Source of the DNA: Stenotrophomonas rhizophila
GTDB taxonomy: Bacteria; Pseudomonadota; Gammaproteobacteria; Xanthomonadales; Xanthomonadaceae
Assembly: GCF_001704155.1 (NCBI RefSeq)
Contig: NZ_CP016294.1
Location: forward strand, 3,903,501-3,967,500
Length of the DNA stretch: 64,000 nt
Direction of reading: 5' to 3'
Shown here: positions 59,978 through 64,000 of the stretch, piece after piece
How positions within the stretch are numbered: position 1 is the first letter of the stretch
How the letters are laid out: every line of letters begins with the position of its first letter
The notes under the pieces: generated by a model
Seen by the model: only the letters and a program-made list of their open reading frames with translations
Database searches by the model: none
Told to the model about the DNA's origin: nothing
Program-made: the position numbers and the translations under genes

Positions 59978-60370
59978 TCAGCGCTTGGAGAACTGGGTGG
60001 CGCGACGTGCCTTGTGCAGGCCGACCTTCTTACGCTCGACTTCACGGGCGTCACGGGTCATGAAGCCAGCCTTGCGCAGCTCGGACTTCAGGGTTTCGTC
60101 GTACTCGACCAGCGCGCGGGCGATGCCCAGGCGGATCGCACCGGCCTGGCCGGTGGTGCCGCCGCCAGCGGCGGTGACCATGATGTCGAACGATTCGGTG
60201 TTCTTGGTCAGTTCCAGCGGCTGACGCACGATCATGCGTGCGGTTTCACGGCCAAAGAACTCGTCCAGCGGACGGCCATTGACGGTGATGTTGCCGGCGC
60301 CCTTGCGCAGGAACACGCGGGCGGTGGAGGACTTGCGGCGGCCGGTGCCGTAGTTTTGAGTGATAGCCAT
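59978..60370 (-). CDS. rpsI: 30S ribosomal protein S9
   Basis: A 130-aa S9: [18 protein letters not shown] at the start, '[19 protein letters not shown]', and the basic C-terminus ending in FSKR that contacts P-site tRNA. It follows rplM by 2 bp, the conserved rplM-rpsI operon. Confidence 0.98.
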   Translation of the reverse strand: MAITQNYGTGRRKSSTARVFLRKGAGNITVNGRPLDEFFGRETARMIVRQPLELTKNTESFDIMVTAAGGGTTGQAGAIRLGIARALVEYDETLKSELRKAGFMTRDAREVERKKVGLHKARRATQFSKR

Positions 60371-60372
60371 GA

Positions 60373-60801
60373 TTAGATATCCAGAACCTGGGGCTGCTGA
60401 GCGGCGTGCGGGTGCTCGGAACCCGAGTACACCTTGAGCTTGCGGTACATGGCGCGGCCCAGCGGGCCCTTCGGCAGCATGCCCTTGACGGCGGTTTCGA
60501 TGACGCGCTCCGGGTGGCGCTCCAGCGCCTGGGCCAGAGTTTCGGTCTTCAGGTTGCCGATGTAGCCAGTGAAGCGGTGGTACAGCTTGTCCTGCAGCTT
60601 GTTGCCGGTGACGGCAATCTTTTCTGCATTGATGACAACCAGGTAATCACCGGTATCAACGTGAGGGGTGTAGACCGGCTTGTGCTTGCCGCGCAGACGG
60701 CGGGCCAGCTCGGTGGACAGACGGCCCAGCGTCTTGCCGGAGGCGTCGACGAGATACCAGTCGCGCTGGACGGTCTCGGACTTTGCAGTGAAAGTGCTCA
60801 T
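60373..60801 (-). CDS. rplM: 50S ribosomal protein L13
   Basis: A 142-aa L13: '[30 protein letters not shown]', '[18 protein letters not shown]', '[22 protein letters not shown]'. Start MSTFTAKSE chosen for length and fold; the longer frame upstream is not L13. First gene of the operon, divergent from coq7. Confidence 0.98.
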   Translation of the reverse strand: MSTFTAKSETVQRDWYLVDASGKTLGRLSTELARRLRGKHKPVYTPHVDTGDYLVVINAEKIAVTGNKLQDKLYHRFTGYIGNLKTETLAQALERHPERVIETAVKGMLPKGPLGRAMYRKLKVYSGSEHPHAAQQPQVLDI

Positions 60802-60971
60802 GAAAGAACTCAGGTAGGTCGGGCTCATTGCGGCCATGGAGCGGCCGGAACTCTGCCACGCGTTGTGAAGAGGCGGGATTGTACTGGCCATTTGGCCCAC
60901 ATGCAAATCGACCGGCGGCATGGCTTGGCAGACCGGCGCCGGGGGGCGAGAATCGATGATCCCCCGCCGCG

Positions 60972-61628
60972 ATGCCCGACCGCATGACCGCGCTCCGCCA
61001 GATCACCCCGCTCGACCACCTGCTGACCGAGGCCCAGCGCGCCCTGGACACGGTATTCGGCAACCCGCCGGCCAGCCGCCCGTACCCGGCCGAGGCGACC
61101 CCGGACGCACCGATGCCCGCCCCGGCCCGCCGCCACGCGGCCGGCCTGATGCGGATCAACCATGTCGGCGAGGTCTGCGCGCAGGGCCTGTACTTCGGCC
61201 AGGCCGCGGTGGCCCGCGAGCCGGAAACCCGTGCCCACCTGCTCGAGGCGGCCCAGGAAGAGACCGACCACCTGGCCTGGTGCGCCCAGCGCCTGCGCGA
61301 GCTGGACAGCCGGCCCAGCCTGTTCAACCCGATCTGGTACGCCGGCAGCTATACCATCGGCACCCTGGCCGGGCTGCGCGGGGATGGCTGGAACCTGGGC
61401 TTCGTGGTGGAAACCGAGCGCCAGGTGGAAGCCCACCTGGACGAGCACCTGGACACCCTGCCCCCGGTCGACCAGCGCAGCCGCGAGATCCTGAAGGTGA
61501 TGAAGATCGACGAAGCCCGCCACGCCGACCACGCCGAGCATGCCGGCGCGCGGAGGCTGCCGCCGCCGATCCCGGGCGTGATGGCGCTGGCCTCCAAGGT
61601 CATGAAGACCATCGCGTACCGGCTTTAA
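60972..61628 (+). CDS. coq7: Demethoxyubiquinone hydroxylase Coq7
   Basis: A 218-aa di-iron monooxygenase in ubiquinone biosynthesis. The helical-bundle ligands are in [26 protein letters not shown] and the later '[13 protein letters not shown]'. Bacterial Coq7 proteins are about this long. An internal ATG 12 nt downstream is an alternative start. Confidence 0.94.
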   Translation: MPDRMTALRQITPLDHLLTEAQRALDTVFGNPPASRPYPAEATPDAPMPAPARRHAAGLMRINHVGEVCAQGLYFGQAAVAREPETRAHLLEAAQEETDHLAWCAQRLRELDSRPSLFNPIWYAGSYTIGTLAGLRGDGWNLGFVVETERQVEAHLDEHLDTLPPVDQRSREILKVMKIDEARHADHAEHAGARRLPPPIPGVMALASKVMKTIAYRL

Positions 61629-61630
61629 GG

Positions 61631-61948
61631 TCAGCCCGAGACGAGTTTCAGCCCGATCACCCCGGCCACGATCAGCCCGATGCAGGCCAGGCGCGGCGCC
61701 GAAGCGCTGTCGCCGAACAGGAAGATGCCCAGCGTGGCCACGCCCAGGGCGCCGATGCCGGTCCAGATCGCGTAGGCGGTGCCCACCGGGATGGATTTCA
61801 TCGCCTGGCTCATCAGGTACAGGCTGACCAGTGCCGCGCCGACCGTGGCGAGCGTGGGCAGCGGCTTGCTGAAGCCGTCCGAATATTTCATTCCGATCGC
61901 AAAGCCGATTTCAAAGATGCCGGCCAGCAGCAGGTAGATCCAGGGCAT
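61631..61948 (-). CDS. sugE: SMR-family transporter, Gdx/SugE-like
   Basis: A 105-aa four-helix proton-coupled exporter. The family Glu is in 'AGIFEIGFAIGMKYSDGF', with 'IPVGTAYAIWTGIGALG' in helix 3. The 'AIG-x-KYS' and 'WTGIGA' patterns suggest the guanidinium exporter (Gdx/SugE) clade over the drug-exporting EmrE clade. GGAGG lies 6 nt before the ATG. A terminator-like hairpin sits immediately upstream in the same direction, suggesting leader-mediated control. Confidence 0.87.
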   Translation of the reverse strand: MPWIYLLLAGIFEIGFAIGMKYSDGFSKPLPTLATVGAALVSLYLMSQAMKSIPVGTAYAIWTGIGALGVATLGIFLFGDSASAPRLACIGLIVAGVIGLKLVSG

Positions 61949-61960
61949 GGGTGCCTCCTA

Positions 61961-62000
61961 AACAAAAACAAAACGGCCCGGTGTCTTCACACCGGACCGT
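61961..62000 (-). terminator. Intrinsic terminator in the sugE leader
   Basis: Minus strand: 12-bp stem ACGGTCCGGTGT / ACACCGGGCCGT with loop GAAG (one G-U pair), followed by TTTTGTTTTTGTTT, ending about 12 nt before the sugE start. It either ends an upstream RNA or is an attenuator. Confidence 0.85.
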
Positions 62001-62100
62001 CGTCGGTAGCTTGCCGTGGAACATTACTTCTGCGCAAAACAGATGTTCCACAGGGCGGGGCGTCCCGCCTTGTGCAGCACCACCCGGGCCATGGCCCGGG
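61996..62100 (-). ncRNA. Structured leader or small RNA upstream of sugE
   Basis: In minus-strand order: a self-complementary CCCGGGCCATGGCCCGGG (62083-62100); a GGCGGG-ACGC-CCCGCC hairpin (62054-62069); a long hairpin with perfect stem GTGGAACAT / ATGTTCCAC (62016-62051); and ACCG-ACGA-CGGT (61996-62007), which overlaps and would compete with the 5' arm of the terminator. This is an attenuator-like layout. The ACGA loop recalls guanidine-II riboswitches but a clear second ACGR loop is missing. A small RNA with its own terminator is an alternative. Confidence 0.45.
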
Positions 62101-62116
62101 CGGGTGTCGCGTGGTG

Positions 62117-62911
62117 TTACTCGGACAGGTTGCGGCCGTGGAACAGCTCTTCGATCTCGCGCTTGAGCAGCGCTTCGATCTTCATGCGTTCCTTGAACGA
62201 GATGTTCTTGGCCTTTTCCTCGAACAGGTACTGGTCCAGGTCGAAGTCCTTCAGGTGCATCTTCGTGTGGAAGATGTTTTCCTGGTAGACGTTGACGTCG
62301 AACATCTCGTAACGCGACTTGATGTTCTTGGCCAGGAAGTTCTGGATCGAGTTGATCTTGTGATCGATGTAATGCTTCTTGCCCTTCACGTCACGGGTGA
62401 AGCCACGGACGCGGTAGTCCATGATCACGATGTCCGATTCCAGGCTCTCGATCAGGTAGTTCAGCGCCTTCAGCGGCGAAATCACGCCACAGGTAGCCAC
62501 ATCGATGTCCGCGCGGAACGTCGCGATGCCTTCCTGCGGGTGGGTTTCGGGGTAGGTATGGACGGTGATGTGGCTCTTGTCCATGTGCGCTACCACGGCA
62601 TCGGAGATCAACTCCTTGCCCGCCAGCTTCTTGTCGATCACCGGCTCTTCGGAGATCAGGATCGTCACCGACGCGCCCTGCGGATCGTAATCCTGGCGCG
62701 CGACATTGAGGATGTTGGCGCCGATGATCTCGGCGACATCGGTCAAGATTTGAGTCAGCCTATCGGCGTTGTACTCTTCATCGATGTATTCAATGTAACG
62801 CTGACGCTCCTCTTCGGTGCGGGCGTAACACACGTCATAGATGTTGAAGCTCAGCGCCTTGGTGAGGTTGTTGAAACCCTGCAACCTCAGGCGAGGCAAC
62901 GGCTTGACCAC
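62117..62911 (-). CDS. speD: S-adenosylmethionine decarboxylase proenzyme
   Basis: A 264-aa SpeD, class 1A, supplying aminopropyl groups for spermidine. Self-cleavage at Lys112-Ser113 in '[13 protein letters not shown]' gives the pyruvoyl group on Ser113. A GTG start ([10 protein letters not shown]) is chosen: it gives the 264 residues typical of the family, and AGGA lies 10 nt upstream. The longer open frame crosses the divergent promoter region with clp. Confidence 0.96.
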   Translation of the reverse strand: MVKPLPRLRLQGFNNLTKALSFNIYDVCYARTEEERQRYIEYIDEEYNADRLTQILTDVAEIIGANILNVARQDYDPQGASVTILISEEPVIDKKLAGKELISDAVVAHMDKSHITVHTYPETHPQEGIATFRADIDVATCGVISPLKALNYLIESLESDIVIMDYRVRGFTRDVKGKKHYIDHKINSIQNFLAKNIKSRYEMFDVNVYQENIFHTKMHLKDFDLDQYLFEEKAKNISFKERMKIEALLKREIEELFHGRNLSE

Positions 62912-63082
62912 GGCGGTCGATCCTGTGTGTGGTGGGAAAGGATCAATTATGGGGCAAAGTGATCGGGGGCGAAACTTGCATTGAAACAAGTTGCTGTGTT
63001 GGGGTTTGCCCTTCACAACCCTGATCGTTAAGCTCGCGGCACATAGCCGTGAATTGTTCATGAGCAAAGGGAGCGCCTCAAC

Positions 63083-63748
63083 GTGTCATCTGTGCGCCTT
63101 GCCACAAGTCCATTGGCCCTGGACATCGCCACCATTGACCGCTTTCTGGCCCACAGCCACCGACGCCGCTACCCGGCCCGCACGGACGTTTTCCGCCCCG
63201 GCGACCCCGCCGGCACCCTGTATTACGTGATCAGCGGCTCCGTTTCCATAATTGCTGAAGAAGAAGACGACCGCGAACTGGTCCTGGGCTACTTCGGCTC
63301 CGGGGAGTTCGTCGGCGAGATGGGCCTGTTCGTGGAAACCGACCGCCGCGAGGTGATCCTGCGCACCCGGACCCCCTGCGAGCTGGCCGAGATCAGCTAC
63401 GAGCGGCTGCACCAGCTGTTCCTTGGCCCGCTGTCCACCGATGCCCCGCGCCTGCTGTACGCACTGGGCCAGCAGGTCTCCAAGCGCCTGCTCGATACCA
63501 GCCGCAAGGCCAGCCGCCTGGCGTTCCTGGATGTCACCGACCGCATCGTGCGAACCCTGCATGACCTGTCCCGCGAACCGGAGGCCATGAGCCACCCGCA
63601 GGGCACCCAGCTGCGCGTGTCGCGCCAGGAGCTGGCCCGCCTGGTCGGCTGCTCGCGTGAAATGGCCGGCCGCGTGCTGAAGAAGCTGCAGAGCGATGGG
63701 CTGCTGCATGCGCGGGGCAAGACGGTCGTCCTGTACGGCACCCGATGA
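63083..63748 (+). CDS. clp: Clp: CRP-like global regulator responding to c-di-GMP
   Basis: A 221-aa CRP/FNR-family regulator. The cyclic-nucleotide-binding beta-roll (about 15-130, '[15 protein letters not shown]') and C-terminal helix-turn-helix ('[23 protein letters not shown]') match xanthomonad Clp almost throughout. In Xanthomonas, Clp binds c-di-GMP, which lowers DNA binding, and controls extracellular enzymes and virulence genes. GTG start with GGGAG upstream; the nearby ATG at 63060 is in another frame. Confidence 0.95.
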   Translation: MSSVRLATSPLALDIATIDRFLAHSHRRRYPARTDVFRPGDPAGTLYYVISGSVSIIAEEEDDRELVLGYFGSGEFVGEMGLFVETDRREVILRTRTPCELAEISYERLHQLFLGPLSTDAPRLLYALGQQVSKRLLDTSRKASRLAFLDVTDRIVRTLHDLSREPEAMSHPQGTQLRVSRQELARLVGCSREMAGRVLKKLQSDGLLHARGKTVVLYGTR

Positions 63749-63756
63749 CGCCGGAT

Positions 63757-63773
63757 GCCGGCCACCGGCCGGC
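63757..63773. repeat. Palindrome after clp, SMAG-like stem without GTAG
   Basis: GCCGGCC-ACC-GGCCGGC directly after the clp stop. The stem resembles the SMAG family (same 3-nt loop size) but no GTAG is present. It could serve as the 3' hairpin of clp mRNA. Confidence 0.35.
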
Positions 63774-63824
63774 GCCAACGTCGGCATGACAGCGCCTTTC
63801 ACGCGCTGCCGCTAGGCTGACGGC

Positions 63825-64000
63825 ATGGCACCTGGCAGCGAATTCTACTGGTTCATCCTGATCGGGCTTGGCGCGCAGCTGGTGGACGGCGCGCTCGGCA
63901 TGGCCTTCGGGCTCGTCTCATCGTCGGTCATGCTCAGCATGGGCCTGCCGCCGGCGGCGGTCAGCGCAAGCGTGCACACCGCAGAGGTGTTCACGACAGG
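63825..64000 (+). CDS. Sulfite exporter TauE/SafE family protein, partial
   Basis: The 5' end of a gene cut by the window edge (58 codons). The protein starts MAPGSEFYWFILIGLGAQLV, with 'DGALGMAFGLVSSSVMLSMGLPPAAVSASVHTAEVFTTG', the typical first repeat of the TauE/SafE (TSUP) membrane family. Likely exports sulfur-containing organic anions; the substrate cannot be told. Confidence 0.85.
   Translation, partial: MAPGSEFYWFILIGLGAQLVDGALGMAFGLVSSSVMLSMGLPPAAVSASVHTAEVFTT

Noticed and set aside
61961..62100. Canonical guanidine-II riboswitch
   Set aside because: Only one clear ACGR-type loop (ACGA) was found. The other candidate loop is ACGC and the spacing is long. Kept only as a structured-leader hypothesis.
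62912..63067. N-terminal extension of SpeD
   Set aside because: The extra frame runs through the divergent promoter region. The GTG start gives the family-typical 264 residues.

Overview
The window is high-GC gammaproteobacterial DNA of the family Xanthomonadaceae, most likely a Stenotrophomonas chromosome. Evidence: the rhlB / trxA-rho arrangement, a Clp-type CRP protein, large TonB-dependent receptors, an SmeIJK-like RND pump with one adaptor and two permeases, and several small GTAG-headed palindromes of the SMAG type described in Stenotrophomonas maltophilia. No prophage, insertion sequence, CRISPR array or rRNA operon was seen. Most of the window is ordinary chromosomal core, with a few accessory patches.

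Layout. 0.1-8.4 kb: an XRE regulator, then ung, a two-receiver response regulator, ftsX and ftsE on the minus strand, rhlB, and divergent trxA and rho. 8.8-18.5 kb: a beta-glucoside uptake locus made of a secreted GH3 glucanase, a LacI regulator, a FucP/GluP-like sugar transporter, a 1002-aa TonB receptor and a cupin-8 protein. A palindrome TGACAnCGCTGTCA occurs in both divergent control regions and is the likely operator. 18.6-26.2 kb: a Cache-GGDEF diguanylate cyclase, two exported double TonB_C paralogues, aceK, and a four-gene operon with an MglA-like GTPase, two roadblock proteins and a receiver-like protein. 26.5-28.1 kb: a lower-GC islet of two unknown exported proteins, bounded by near-identical terminator repeats at the 3' side of icd. 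28.1-33.6 kb: monomeric icd, a lipoprotein, a LysM protein, queF and an M20 hydrolase.

33.9-41.6 kb: the RND pump. 41.8-48.1 kb: a siderophore-type TonB receptor with a Fur-like site, a YccS-like membrane protein and an LplT-PlsC fusion. 48.2-53.8 kb: two CD225 proteins, DUF2752, ampE, nudC, erpA, a bactofilin with a DUF6776-like partner, and DUF4126. 53.8-58.0 kb: a response regulator with degenerate GGDEF and EAL domains, plus a hybrid kinase. 58.0-64.0 kb: bfr, bfd, tRNA-Gln and tRNA-Met, rppH, rplM-rpsI, coq7, sugE behind a terminator-bearing leader, speD, clp and the start of a TauE/SafE exporter.

Themes. c-di-GMP signalling recurs: a cyclase with an I-site, a degenerate GGDEF-EAL protein, and Clp, whose family senses c-di-GMP. 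Iron handling recurs: bfr/bfd, erpA and a siderophore receptor, with Fur-like 13-mers upstream of bfd and of the receptor. All functions are inferred from reading the sequence; no database search was possible. Several starts were moved downstream from the longest open frame using ribosome-binding sites and family conservation, as stated in each entry.
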